Below are positions 1 through 13,700 of a DNA stretch of 64,000 nt, in pieces. The translations under genes and the position numbers were made by a program. The stretch is from the NCBI GenBank assembly GCA_949825065.1, contig OX463839.1:28641291-28705290 (forward strand). Direction: 5' to 3'. This stretch comes from Odontocerum albicorne. Lineage: Eukaryota; Arthropoda; Insecta; Trichoptera; Odontoceridae. The notes beneath the pieces were generated by a model. It saw only the letters and a list, made by a program, of their open reading frames with translations, was not told the origin of the DNA and did no database searches. The first letter of the stretch is position 1. The number at the start of each line of letters is the position of its first letter.

Positions 1-631
1 CGGTTCGAGGTCAGTACGTTGAGAAGTGTCGACGCGACAACACGTTTCGTGAAAAATGTCAACCCCATCTCGCCCGCCAAGTGCGAAATTTTGTAAAAAG
101 GTAAGAGTTTTTGAGGCGCTACAAACTCCATGGAGATGAATTTCTCCGCTCCATCGTTACTGGAGATGAAACTTGGGTTGCACACTACACGCCTGAAACC
201 AAAAGGCAGTCTCAACAGTGGCGTCACACCTCTTCACCCTCTGCCAAAAAGTTCAAAACCACAATTTCAGCCAAGAAAATCATGGCATCCGTGTTTTGGC
301 ACTGTCAAGGCATAATTTTAATTGAATATATGCCTCAAGGGGAGACCATCAACTCTGCAAGATACTGTGAGACCCTAAAAAAATTGCGAAGGGCGATTCA
401 GAACAAGAGGAGAGGCATGCTGACAAAGGGAGTCTGCCTGCTGCACGACAATGCCAGACCACAAGCGGCCAACGCCACGAAGGAACTGCTCGCCTCGTTT
501 AAATGGGATGTCCTGAACCATCCCGCGCATTCCCCTGACCTAGCACCTTCAGATTACTATCTCTTTACCTCCCTGAAGCTGCACATGGGTGGAAAAAATT
601 TAGTACACTTACTTTCTGGATATACCTCGTA
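1..631 (+). mobile_element. mariner family A, 5'-cut and internally deleted
   Basis: DD34D mariner relic. The 5' terminal repeat is outside the window. Bases 1-95 match the leader and start of the related copy at 61192-62160. A deletion then joins into the catalytic half, read from 111: GDETWV (first Asp), LLHDNARP (second) and SPDLAPSDYY (third), with 34 residues between the last two. The ORF runs into the 3' terminal repeat at about 600-629 (ending CCTCG, then TA), because the transposase C-terminus is also deleted. Non-autonomous. Confidence 0.85.
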
Positions 632-983
632 TAAATAAAAATTTATAAACATTTCTGTATACGAATGTCAACTTTTGTCAAAATTTCAAAGCGATGGTAG
701 AGAACTTTCTGAGATTAGACATTTTCTATATACAAACATTTACATTTTTATTTATATAGATTGGGTAGTAAAATTTTGTTAGTGATATTTTTAACTAATT
801 CAACTGGCAAAAGTTGCAACACATTGTGAAATAAACAAATTATTGAAGTTCTTCGAAATTAATGATATTTGGGAAAATTTAGTATTGCAATGAAAACATT
901 TTTTTCCAAAAAACAAATTTATTAATACAAAAACTAAAACTTATATTATATTTATAATTATACTAGCTACAAAGAAAACTTAA
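632..983. other. AT-rich spacer between two mariners
   Basis: No reading frame, repeat or RNA signal was seen. It is probably intron or upstream flank of the SPOC-domain gene. Confidence 0.5.
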
Positions 984-985
984 TA

Positions 986-2272
986 TTAGGTCCTTACATA
1001 TGAAATTGGCGTTTTGCCGTACTGGCAACTTTGATCTCAAATATCTTCTCTTTGGTTAGGAATTCCAAATTCAAATTTATACAGCTATTTACTCAAGTAT
1101 TTGTGTTTCGAAAATTATAATTCATTTGTTTTTTCCTCAATTGTTTTTTTTCTTTGCGTCACTCAGTTTACAAAATGGAAAACTTGAAATATCTCGTTAT
1201 TTACGAGTACGAGTTCCACCGTGGCACCAGTGCTGCAGAAACGGCTCGAAGGATTAATGATGTGTATGGCGACGGTGCCGCAAAAGAAAACACAGTGCGT
1301 TTTTGGTTCCAACGTTTTCGTTCTGGAAATTTCGACCTGCAGAACAAGCCTCGTGGACGGCCGGAGACCAAAGTTGATAATGAAGAATTGAAGGCTATTG
1401 TGGAAGCGGATCCATCGCAAACCACGTCCGAGTTAACTGCAGGCTGCGGTGTTAGTGATAAAACTGTTTTAATCCACTTGAAGCAAATTGGGAAGGTGAA
1501 AAAGCTTGAAAGGTGGGTACCTCACGAATTGAGTGAAGCAAATCAACAAACGCGCGTTGACTGCTGCGTTGCATTACTCAACCGGCACAATAATGAAGGG
1601 ATTTTGAATCGAATCATTACCTGTGATGAAAAGTGGATCCTGTATGATAATCGGAAGCGCTCATCGCAATGGCTGAACCCTGCCGAACCAGCCAAACCAT
1701 GCCCCAAGCGAAAATTGACTCCAAAAAAGTTACTTGTGAGCGTTTGGTAGACTAGTGCTGGTGTCGTTCACTACAGCTTTCTTAAATCTGGCCAGACGAT
1801 TACGGCAGATGTCTATTGTCAGCAACTGCAAACCATGATGGAAAAGCTAGCTGCTAAACAACCGAGGCTGGTTAATCGCTCTAGGCCACTGCTGCTTCAT
1901 GATAACGCTAGACCACACACTGCACAACAGACGGCTACCAAATTAGAAGAGCTTCAATTGGAATGTCTAAGACATCCACCGTACTCTCCGGACCTTGCCC
2001 CAACAGATTACTATTTTTTTCGAAATTTGGATAACTTCTTGCAAGGGAAAAAATTCAACTCCGATGGGGCAGTCCAAAGCGACTTCAAAGATTTTATTGA
2101 TTCCCGTCCGAATGGTTTTTTTAGTAAAGGGATCGATGAACTACCTATGAGATGGCAAAAGTGCATAGATAGCAATGGTACATACTTTGATTAAATAAAT
2201 ATATTATATTAAAAAAAAATCAACTTTATGTTCCTCCCAAACAAAACGCCAATTTCATATGTAAGGACCTAA
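986..2272 (+). mobile_element. mariner family B, nearly intact full-length copy
   Basis: A 1,287-bp element flanked by TA (984-985 and 2273-2274). The terminal inverted repeats begin TTAGGTCCTTACATATG and match perfectly over 31 bp. It contains a transposase frame with one stop. The first 59 bases are identical to the copy entering at the right edge of the window (63942-64000), which suggests recent activity. Confidence 0.95.
1175..2194 (+). pseudogene. mariner transposase with one in-frame stop
   Basis: Cut-and-paste DNA transposase, 339 residues if read through, close to the usual mariner length of about 345. The N-terminus has the paired helix-turn-helix region. The catalytic DD34D triad is visible: CDEKW (first Asp; families usually have GDEKW), LLHDNARPH (second) and SPDLAPTDYY (third), with 34 residues between the last two. 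The only lesion seen is TAG at 1748-1750, where mariners usually carry a second Trp (VWW motif), so this is probably a TGG-to-TAG change. ATG 1175 is preferred over the upstream in-frame ATG 1154 because MENLKY resembles mariner N-termini. Confidence 0.9.
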
Positions 2273-2359
2273 TATTTAGTTTGTCCTCCTTTATTTCGCA
2301 ATACTGCCTCAATCCTTCGAGACATCGATTCGACCAACGTTTTTAAACGGTCTTCTGGA

Positions 2360-2670
2360 CTTATGGACTATCATCTTAGCAGATTTTGATATAATCCAGT
2401 CCAAATGTGTATTTTTAGTGCCCCATTGACTGTTACCTATCAATATATGCTGTTCAATAATCCTCGTAACTCGACCATCATCCACATACTAATTGACATT
2501 AAACACCATATTCATTCAATATTTTCCATAGCTTGCCTCTCATCAGTCATATACTTTTTCTAAGTCCACAAACACATTACTTTTTATTATTACTATTAGC
2601 CATACATTTTTCCACAAGCATACATAAAGAGAAAATAGGATGTACACATCCTTTTCCAATTGAGAACAGC
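2360..2670 (-). mobile_element. non-LTR retrotransposon fragment (LINE family 1)
   Basis: Degenerate stretch matching by eye the antisense LINE copies at 18560-19125 and 24805-26260. Shared phrases include the region around GCAGATTTTGATA and CATGCTGTTCAAT-like text. No open frame remains. Confidence 0.6.
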
Positions 2671-2691
2671 CACATATTAACTGCTAAAGTA

Positions 2692-3963
2692 TCAGGTCTG
2701 TAAATATGAAACAGGAATTTGCTCATAGATGGCTCTAGTTGTCAATGTAGTGACTGTCAAACCGCGTCATTGGCGCCTTTTTTTGTGTTTACATTTGTCA
2801 AAGACTTAACTCACAACAATACAAGTTTCATACAACAACATATGTTTTCCTAGCGTTGAACATGTCTGTTTTTGTGCCTGAAAACTACGATTCGCGGACA
2901 GCATTGATTTTCTGTTACCATTTGAAGAAAACTGCTGCAGAATCACGTCGAATGCTTGTCGAAGCTTACGACGAGCATGCTCTTGGTAAATCACAGTGTT
3001 TTGAGGGGTTTAAAAAATTCAAAAGTGGCGATTTTAACGTGAGAAATGAAGAACGTGGAAAACCAACGAGAAAGTTTGAAGACGCCGATTTGCAAGCATT
3101 GTTGGATATGGATGACACTCAAACGCAACAACAACTCGCGGATCAATTAAATGTGACACGAAAAGCCGTCTCCATACGTTTGAAAGCCATGGGAAAGATC
3201 CAGAAGGTGGGAAAATGGGTTCCACGTGAACTGAATGAAAGACAGCAGGGAAACCGAAAAACCACTTGCGAAATGCTGCTCGCCAGGTACAAAAGAAAAT
3301 CATTTCTCCATCGAATGTGACTGGCGATGAAAAATGGATATATTTCGAGAATCCTAAGCGTAAAAAATCATGGGTAACTCCAAGCAAACCAGGGACATCG
3401 ATTGCAAGACCAAATGGCTATGGACGGAAGACAATGCTCTGTTTTTGGTGGGATCAGAAGGGTGTTATCTATTATGAGCTGCTAAAACCTGGCAAAACCG
3501 TTAATACTGAACGCTACCGACAACCGTGATGGATTTGAACCAAGCATTGCGTAAAAAACGACCAGAATATCAAAAGAGGCAACACAAAGTGATTTAGCTT
3601 CATGATAATGCACCAGCGCACACAGCAAAATCGGTCAAGGAAATAATTGAGGCGTTGAGTTGGCAAATACTTTCGCATGCGGCTTACTCACCAGACTTGG
3701 CTCCATCCGATTACTACTCATTTGCATCTATGGGACACGCACTTGCTGAGCAGTGCTTCACTTCTTATGAAAATGGATCGATGATTGGTTTGCCTCAAAA
3801 GAGCAACAGTTTTTTTGGTGTGGCATCCACAAATTGCCAGAGAGATGGCAAACATGTGTAGCTAGCGATGGGCAATACTTTGAATAAAATATTTTTTACC
3901 ATTTTCATACAATAAATGTGTATTTTCTATTAAAAAATTCCGGTTTCATATTTACTGACCTGA
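2692..3963 (+). mobile_element. mariner family C, full length, decayed
   Basis: A 1,272-bp element flanked by TA (2690-2691 and 3964-3965). The terminal repeats are TCAGGTCTGTAAATATGAAAC and the inverse of TTTCATATTTACTGACCTGA. Its TIR resembles that of family B. Its right end lies 20 bases before an exon of the SPOC-domain gene (see findings). Confidence 0.92.
2862..3861 (+). pseudogene. mariner (Mos1-like) transposase, frameshifted
   Basis: The frame opens MSVFVPENY, typical of Mos1-like mariners, and keeps the helix-turn-helix half (to about 3265). A frameshift then moves to the frame containing VTGDEKWIYF. The later frames hold LHDNAPAHT and SPDLAPSDYY with DD34D spacing (34 residues). 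At least two frameshifts and an in-frame TAG near 3595 disable it. There is no sign of host use. Confidence 0.88.
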
Positions 3964-3983
3964 TAAACTTGAAAAAATTGTAG

Positions 3984-4724
3984 GTGATTGAAAGTAGATC
4001 TACTGACACAACAGAACTGGATCCAAATGTAACATTGGAAGACATTGTTTCTGCTCTTAATCACATACCTGGAGAAGTTGATAAATGTAAAGAAGAAGAC
4101 AAAGAAAGAGACAGCAGTCTTTCTCCATCCCCTTCAAGTCGGCATAGGCATCATTCACACAGTTCTCACCACAAACATTCCAAGTATGCAAAAATTATTG
4201 TTATTTTTTTACATGAATATATATTTTTTGAAATTAATATTTGCCTATATTTTACGAAAATAAAAACTTAAATTTTAATAAATCATCAAACAATTTTATT
4301 TAATAATGTTGATGTTTTTCAGGCACAAAAGTAGATCTAGCAGTAAATCTTCAAAAGGCTCGCACAAACGAGACCATTCCTCTAATAGACACAGAAAGTC
4401 ATCTGAAAAACATGATTCATCCAAAGAATCTAAATCGATCACTCAAAGTCATCACAGAAAAGATTCTCGAGAAAGAAGTAAGAGTCATGGAGATATAAAA
4501 CATCAAGAAAGTTCTCGGAGATCATCTCATAGTGAACACCATCACAGTTCTAAATCAAAAAGTGAACTGAAAGGAAGTCCAGACAGAAAATCCCATAAAA
4601 GATCTCACTCAAGAGATAGTTCAAAGCCACGCTCGACATCTAAAGAACGGGACAAACGACGATCTACCTCTTCATCTAAAGAACACCTTCCTTCATCTTC
4701 ATCCAGAGACGACCGTAAACAAAG
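3984..4724 (+). CDS. pps: Exons encoding the acidic linker and His/Ser/Arg-rich region of the SPOC protein
   Basis: Exon 3984-4183 (start TDTTELDPNVTLEDIV-like) and exon 4323-4724 join as CAT TCC AA|G CAC. The second exon is almost purely Ser, Lys, Arg, His and Asp/Glu (repeated SHKR, SSKE and RDSS units), a low-complexity segment of the kind found in nuclear splicing and transcription factors. The donor of the second exon is AAAG|GTAACA. A third charged exon (5579-5814) ends with PPTPGTPEIG, a proline-directed phosphorylation-like motif. Confidence 0.8.
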
Positions 4725-7700
4725 GTAACAAAAGGAGATAATTTTTACATTTAATCATAAATGTTAAACAAAATTGTATAGGAGAAGCACCGGTCAGACA
4801 AGGTCAAAAATAATATTTTCATCAGCAAATATAATTTATTTATTTATCCTTTTGTATACATGGTACATCTTGCAGGATTATTGAGATAAAGAAATTTCTT
4901 CCAACCAACAAGCTTATTTTGTATACATATAGTATATACATAAAAAAAATTGTATGCTTAAAATATTTTACATAATTGAAGAAGAAAGGAATGACAAATC
5001 ATCTAAACAATAATGGTTGTTAAGCTAGAGTAAAGGAATTGCAAAGGGAAGGGATATTAGGATGAATGGTTATTCAAGCTAGTTGTTCAAGATGGGCGGG
5101 TGTACATCTAATATTTCTTAGAAATTAATTCCATAGATATGATTATCGTTGAATTTGTGAAATTTATCAGTTTTTATAGCCTGTATTTAGCTAATACATT
5201 AGTGGTTGCAAATCACTCCAATAGGGCGGGGTATTATGATAGAGCTTTTGATGCCGCTGATTCTGTGGTGTGGAATGGTCTGCCTCCTAGTCTCAGAGAT
5301 ATGGGGGAAGTGTATAGATTTAGGAAGCACTTAAAGACATTCCCGTTTGGGAGGTCTCATCAAAATTTATGAGTGGGTTCGAACTTCAGTTGGAGCACCC
5401 TTGAGGAGAGTTCGCTCTCTAAATGGCGCTATATAAATTATTTTTTATTATTGTACACTTAAAATTCTTTCTTTATTTCAATATTAATGAAATCATATTA
5501 TGTTTTCTTATGCGTCAGAATAATATACTCTGCTTGTTTACAACACTTTCTTTAGTAATCAACCTTTTTTTTTATTAGATCATTATCAAAAGAAGATGAT
5601 AAAAAGCACAGTTCAAGTCGCCGCAGCCATCATAAAGATGATTGCATCAAAGATTCTCATCACATCTCTGAAAAAAATGAGCAAGTTGATAATAGTATAC
5701 TTCAAAGCTCTAAAGACTTTTTGGATGATGCTGACATTTTGCTACCGCCTGAAAATGTCGATATTGCCAGTCCTCCTACTCCTGGAACTCCAGAGATAGG
5801 CAATAAACAGTTAGGTATGAATCATTATTTTTTAATATTGTGACCTCTTAACCCTTTCCAGTCCTATGTCGAATGTCATTCGACATCGACTTTATTCCAG
5901 TGAGTCCTAAGTCGAATGTCATTCGACATTTTTTTTTTTTTTTTTTTTTTTCTTTTTTTTTAACCTGGCGAGTTTATTGCGATGTGGAAATCTTTTCCAA
6001 AAATTTTTTTCTTGTGAACATAAATATAGTTTTATTAAAAACAACCTTGTGAACATAAATATAGTTTTATTAAAAACAATCTGGATGTATAGTATTGTTT
6101 TACCCTGTAATTCTGTAAATCTTTTGTGGACCTGTTGGAACATTTTTTTTTTTTTGTGGACCGGAAAGGGTTAATAAATAAAGACTTAATAAATTTTACA
6201 TATGTGCATACAGAAATAACTAGTAAATGATAACTTCTGTAAAAACAATTGAAGTCTAGCTTAATTTTCATTGAACCAAATTATACATTACATTACGGTA
6301 GTGATAAATATTTTATACATTCGAAAACAATACAGTGAATGTTTTATATTGGGAGTACAAATTAGTTCGGTCCGTTTCCAAAAGATGGCTCTGGCTGTTA
6401 TGAATGGTTCATAGTGACAGCCAATTTTGGCGGTTTCAGAGAGGTTAGACATCTGCCAATAATATTCAGTTTATATCGCTTTGAGTTTCATGCAAAAACC
6501 TTGTTTTGTCCAGTGTTGAAAATGTCGAATTTTGTGTTAACCAAGCAGCATTTGCGGGAGGTTTTAATTTTCTGCTTTAATTGGAAGAAAAGTGCAGCTG
6601 AAGCCCATCAAATGCTTGTCGAAGTTTATGGTGACGCTGCTCTAACTGATAAATCATGTAGGGAATGGTTTCGACGTTTCAAGGATGGAGATTTCAGCGT
6701 CGAAGACAAGCCTCTCTCTGGACAGCCAAAAAAATTCGAGCACAAAGAATTAGAGGCATTACTCGAAGAAGATCAGAGTCAAACGCAAGAGGAACTTGCA
6801 GAATCATTGGGAGTGACTCAACAAGCCGTTTCCGTACGATTGAGAGCCATGGGAATGATTCAAAAACAAGGAAATTGGATGCCTTATGAACTGAAACCGA
6901 GAGACGTTGAAAGGCTTTTTTCACTTGCGAGCAGCTGATTCAAAGGAAACAAAGAAAAGGTTTTTTGCGTCGGATTGTAACTGAAGATGAGAAGTGGATA
7001 TTCTACGACAACCCCAAGAAGAAAAAATACTACGCTAAGCCCGGTCAATCGTTGCCATTGACCTCAACATCAACACCAAAACCGAACATACATGGTTCGA
7101 AGATCATGCTCTGTATCTGGTGGGACCAAAGGGGTGTTGTTTACTATGAGGTGCGGAAACCTTGCGATTCCATTACGGGCGATCGGTATCGGCTACAATT
7201 AATTCGTTTGAGCCGTGCATTGCGAGAAAAACGGCCGGAATACGAGCAAAGACATGATAAAGTTAGTCTTCTTCATGACAACGCTCGGCCTCATGTCGCA
7301 AAAGTCGAAAAAAAATATTTGGAAACGCTCAAATGGGATGTTTTACCGCACCCGCCATATTCCCCGGACATTGCTCTTTCTGATTACTGGTTGTTCCGAA
7401 GGTCACCGGTTTCACTTCTTTCGTAGAAACCGAAAATTGGCTCCAAACTTGGATCGCCTCAAAAGACTAGTCATTTTTTCGAAATGGAATTCGAAAATTG
7501 CCTGAGAGATGGGAAAAAGTAGTAGCCAGCGATGGACAATACTTTAATTGATCTGTTCATTCATTTTGTTTAGAAATAAATGCATTTTTTAACACAAAAA
7601 AAACGGACTGAACTAATTTGTACACCCAATATTTTACAGAGCATAGCATTAAAGTATTTTTAATAATTAGCAGAAGAATTGGTTCGACTCCAGGGTTATG

Positions 7701-10700
7701 AAAGTTTTTTCATATTAAATGATAGTAATTCTTCACCGTGTTTTATGCGTAATGATAATTAATAAAGATCTATAAAAAATTAAACTTTTTAACTAGAACA
7801 TTAATCATTTGTGTGATTGTCTGGGTCGATTTAAAATATTTAATTAAACTTCTTTTTTTTTATGGTGAATCGTAATAATATATTTTTTTAAATCTCAAAA
7901 TTAATTATATAGGGATGTGCCCATTAGTAAAGTAGTCCACTATCCCAAGGGTTACGGCAACTTCAAATTTTTTTAATGAATTATCTCAATACAATTCTTA
8001 ATATTCAAGTATGTCTGCTAAAATTTGAATATTTATCTTAAAATGATGGCTTATAATATTTTTCAAATATTTTATCTGTTTTTCGGACAATAAATTTAAA
8101 CAAGCAAACAATGCAAAAATTCTAGTTCTTGTTAAATGTTGTTTCAAGAAGATTATTTTAATTTCAAGTTTCAAGACACATCTCGTCTTAGAATTTTATC
8201 TTGCGAGCGATTAAGCTTATCACACATTTATAGGAAACTTTTCTCAAAAACCCTTAATTTTTTAGCTTTTTCCTGACCTTGAAATACGAGTATATCCTTA
8301 ATATTTTTAATTTCCACTATAGTCTATTAGGTTGTGCAGTCAATGATATTTAGTGTCCCTTCACTGCTTCCAGTACTTATTTTTGTACTGCAAATTTAAC
8401 TCTATATTTTTATAAATTTTGTTATATTTTGAAAGGTGCAGAGAGTGACCAAGAGCCTAGCAGTACAGTGGACTCCACCCTGCCCCCCCTATGGTCTGGC
8501 GGTGTGAGCATGATAGACGTTGCCAAGTTTAATGTAACAGCATATGAGGTAAATATTAATCTTTTTATCCTGCGCTTATGATACAAAACTTTTAATGGAA
8601 CACAGGGTGGATTCCCTCTTGACCACGGTCTACCTTTGGGAAGATAGAGTTTGCATAGATTATTTTCTGACTGTGTGTCAAGTCAGATTGTTTAGTTTCC
8701 TGTCTGCATATTTTTACCATTTGTTGATCATTGTTCACTTGAGCGAGCTTGGAGTATGAAAACGGTTTGAAAAGTTTGGTCAATCTTCATGAAATGGCGT
8801 CACTTCTTAAAGTGACGTCACTGCTGACAAGTATTCCTCCAGCAATCTCTATTAAGTTTTGGCAATATGTGATACGTTTGACAGCCATCTGAATCGATCA
8901 CTTTTACATTTGCCACAACAATGAATAAAAACAAGTTCCGTGTCATCATAAAACATTTTTATTTGAAGAAATTTACAGCCGTGCAGATCAAAGTCGAGTT
9001 GGTTGAAGTTCACGGAGAATCATTATTGACTACTTGGAAAAGAGCAAGATAATAATGGGAGTTTATTATGCAGCATTATTAGACTGTTTGAAAAACAGCC
9101 AAGATCACATACATCATCAACCCTTGCGGGGTAGACAGAGAGAACTGATCCACAAACTTTTCTTTCCAACTTTCACCTCCACATTCATACATCGTCATGC
9201 ACAATCTATTATTCATTCTTCTCACTTACCTTCTTTCAAAGTCTGGTTCATTTAGTCCAGCAATGTTTTCCTTGGTGCTTAAAAAATTGCTCTTTCGCCA
9301 GGAAACTAACGTGTGGTCCCACAATTCGATGATTGGAATGGCAAAATTACATGAATCAGGCTTCGAATTGGTTCCTCATCCACCATATTCCCCGAAATTA
9401 GCCCCATGCAACTTCTTCCTGTTCCCAAAATAAAAAACTCTCGGTGGGAAAAAAAAAATGTCAAATCAGGATGTCATCGCCGCATTAAATTTTATGAAAA
9501 TATATATTCATAAAATCTAAAATTTGTTTATATGTATCATTTATACATCGTCCCCTTTTACACCAGTTCAAAAATTGTTAGCTAGGTATTTAAAATTCGT
9601 TCAGTATCACAAACCCACCTAGATTCAAATTTCGAATTACTTTCGAAAAGAATCCAAGTATTCCTCTCTCGCTCTCTTGTATTCAAAATTCAATTCTCGT
9701 ATTCTTTCTTTGGCGACAACCATTGTATGGGTTTTGGCCTATTTATATTATGATAAATTGAATAATCAATATGTTTAATCTAAATTAGTATAACTGTCAA
9801 CAAAGAATGATAATTTTATTTTTTTCTTTCCAGTGGAATAACAAAATAATAAATATTTATAAATGTACACTATTTTTGGTATTTTAAAATATGTTTTATT
9901 TTTAAGGTTTCTGGCACACGTGATTACATAGTAAGAGAGTTGAAATCGGACCTGGAAATAGTTGGAAGAATCAGTCCAGAAATAGTTTGGGATTACATTA
10001 ATAAAATGAAGAAACAAGGCAACAAAGATATAATAGTAGTCAAGTTAATGCCAATGAATGAAGATGAAAAAACGCAATATAATGTATTTTTCAGCTATTT
10101 AAATTCGCGAAACAGGTAATTATTGCTAAATTGATTTTTCATTATAATTTTTACGACTTTCATGGATACCGTCATTCATTGTCAAATGTCATCTTAAGTA
10201 TCCAATGTTTTAGAATGATTTCACATGCTTTATATTTTTGGCCTATTTCTATAAATTAATTTCTCAATTGTTCTTAAAAAAGAAAAAAAGTATCCCAATT
10301 CGGTTAGGTTTGTTGACAAGGTTGTTGTTACATCTCCTTTTTATTATTTTTCTGACACCGTTTAGTAACCAAAGATCAATCCAAGGGTGCCTACATTTCA
10401 ATGTATATCTCTCAGTGAACTTAATAATTCTCTTGAATGCCTTCAAGTCATCAACCTGCCTACACCCCAGAGGAAGTATTGTATGGTATTGTGACAACTG
10501 GGTTTGTTGATCTATCTTAGACAGTAAACACTCTGAGACCCAGACATCCTCAGTGTAGCATGTCCTCAGAGGACACTTCCCTAATGCATAATTTCATCAC
10601 GTACTGTGGTACCTGAGAGCTTTGAACATGATAAGGCACAGCTTAAACTTCACTCCTATACCAAAAATCTTGAAGACTGCAACCTGTTACCTTTCTACAT

Positions 10701-13700
10701 GTGGTAGTATTACAAACATTTATGCTTAACTGCGAGTTACTTGCCAAATCGAGCAAATCTAAACTTGAAGGAAGATTCGAAACATTTATTATAAATTTCA
10801 AAATTATGGACATCAGGTATTATGAGGATATGCATTAAAAACATATTTATTCTTCGAAGTATCATGAAAATTTTGTTTGAAAAAAATAATGGATCTAATC
10901 TTGCATTTCACAAGTGACTAGAATCGTAAATCCACGGGCCCATGTCCGGGATTGGCAAGAATTGGCAAAAACATAACTTGATCACCATTTCTATAATTGA
11001 ATAAAAATCATAATTAAGGTTATTCCATGACCTATGAATAAAACTTAAAAGTCAGCCAGGTAAAGGTTCTTCTAGATTTACGGAATATTTCAAGGGGTTC
11101 TCCAAACAATCAAAGTTAGAATTCACAGATTTTTTTACTTTTATCTGTATTGATCTAAAATTTATTTTCAGATTGGGAGTGGTAAAAGTACATGGTGGAG
11201 GCATAAAAGATTTTTATATCCTTCCTCTGACGTCACATGCCCCACTTCCTTCTGTTTTGCTTCCTCTAAATGGACCAGGATTCGATGAGTTGCGACCTCA
11301 TTTGCTCTTGGGAATTATTGTTGGGCAAAGAAAAAAGCGATCTGCTGCACACATTTCATGTCACCCTTCAAAGGTTAGCTTTTCATTTTATTTCTTTTTA
11401 CATTAAGTTGCTTAACCACGAGTAAGTTGTTGGTAGAATACAATGATGTATCATTAAGTTCCAGAAGTTTCTGGCCTGTACAAGTTAGAGTTTGTTTTTT
11501 CAGATACTATGTTGGCCACACTCGCCCAATGGTCAGGCGATATTACAGTTAAAATTTAATACCTCTACCCTGAAATGTTATATATTCTGAAATGTTAAAA
11601 ATTTAATATTGTGCAGTTATCGAGTTTGCTTTAAAAGTAGGAAAAGGTTTGAGGGTGTCAAGTGTGTTTCAAAAAAGGCCCATCAGAAATTAAATGATGT
11701 TTAGATGCTGTCTATGGGGAATCTTCTTCGTCATAAACAACAGTGAAAGACTGGGCTAAATAATAAAAATGACCATTTATATACTGCCGTTTAGAGAACA
11801 AACTCTCAAGGTTCTAAACAGTTTAACTTAGGCAGAGAATCTATTAAAGATGACCCTCGTCAAGGCAGACCAGCCAAAGCACTTCAGAAAAAGTTGCAGT
11901 AGTGCAAGAGCAAGTTTTACAAGATAGAAGACTGAAATTAAAAAAACATAGCAGCAAGGTGTAGGTTTTCCAAAACCACAGTGCTTCGAATTCTGCATGA
12001 TCATCGTGGTGTGAATAAGGTGAGCGCGAGATGGGTGCCAAAACTCTTGAGTGTTGTCCAAAAGCAACGACGTGTTGAATGTTACATTGAATTTATAATG
12101 TTCTGGGATGGGAAAGAAAAATAATTAGTTGAGTCAATTGTCACAAGGGATATAATTGGTTTTGTCCAATGATGATCCTCTGTCGGAAAGGGATTCAATG
12201 ATCGAGATTGTCCGGGATCACCACGGCCCAACAAAGACCTGTCGAGAGTGACATCAAGATATTTGATGTGGCACTGTGTTCCAGTCTTGTATCGTTCCAA
12301 ATGATACTAAGCTTACGCCTTCCTTCTAGGTTGCACCAGTGAAAAGTCCAAATCTGTGTTTTAGAAAGGTTTGATTTTAGCTGATTCTCTTTCTAATAAT
12401 TGCGCATTGCTTTAAGTGCCTTAGGTAAGTTTGCCTCAACCTGCTCAAAAGTGTCTCCCCGTGTCAACATAAACGAAAAAATGTATGTGAACTCCTGGGT
12501 TGGGCATTAGTGTATATATTAAAGAGAGTTGGGGCCAGTAGACATCCGGTAGACCAGACAGGTAATCAGGTTTTTTTAGTTATGCTATCTGCTTTTTTAA
12601 TTTTTCAAACTGACATTGAAATGGTGATTTCGTAACATCTATTCAATAATCTTAGTAAACCCAAAGAATTAAGTGGTGGCATATATCAACTGTATCGTAA
12701 GCTGCAGAGAGGTCAACGAACGCAATACAAGTTTTAAAAGAGCTATCACATGTGTTTATCTCCATAATCACACTGCATATCATGAATCATAGACATTTGA
12801 TCTATAACATACATTTAAGACAAACTGCTAATTATTATTTTTATTGGTTTGCACTTGATGTTGTATACATTCCAACCTGGTAGGATTTTCACCATGTGGT
12901 AATCTCTTCCAATAGTTTATAAAAAAAAATACAACTGAGATTGTGTGTTAACTGGTCCAAAACCTTTTTAACACTTGCCGTACGGTGATGGATAGCGAGT
13001 GACCATGACTTATATTTTATTTAATTTCTCGAAATATACTGCTTGCAGGGTCTTCATACTTTATGTATTCCTCATCGAAACCTCTATGATTTGAATGATG
13101 TCATTAGGAAACAAAACATTCATAGTTAATTCAACAGAAATTAATGATTTTAAATCGCGAATTGACGAAATGTCAAACACCTGCGTATGACTCATTCTTT
13201 TTTGACAGTTGGTATAGCCCCATTCCAGGGGCTCGTCACCAGTTTTATAATCCTGATTGTTATTTTTTATTTTTATCTGGTATGTTTTTTCTATTATCAT
13301 TTTTTATCTGGTATGTTATATTGTACCATTACTCTTTTTATAATAAATGTACATTTTATTTATTATTTCATTTTCAAAAATGTAATAATTGAGATGGCGG
13401 GAAATATCGATGGCGATGATAGCGATTTGGAATTTAAGGCGACAGGCAATATATCAGAATCAGAAGATTTTGTCGAGGTACAGGATGAAGTATATTCTGA
13501 TTTGGAGAAGAGTGAAGAAGACGAAGAAATATTATTTACATAAAAACATGAATTCGAATGGAGTTCATTACGAGTACCACCTCAATCTTCAAGGCATCGG
13601 TCGGGTATCAAATATTCTCATCGAAGATTCTGGACTGAGAAATTCAAGTATAAATGTACATTCCATAAAAGATATGTGTTGTCAGTTTGTAAATGAAGAG

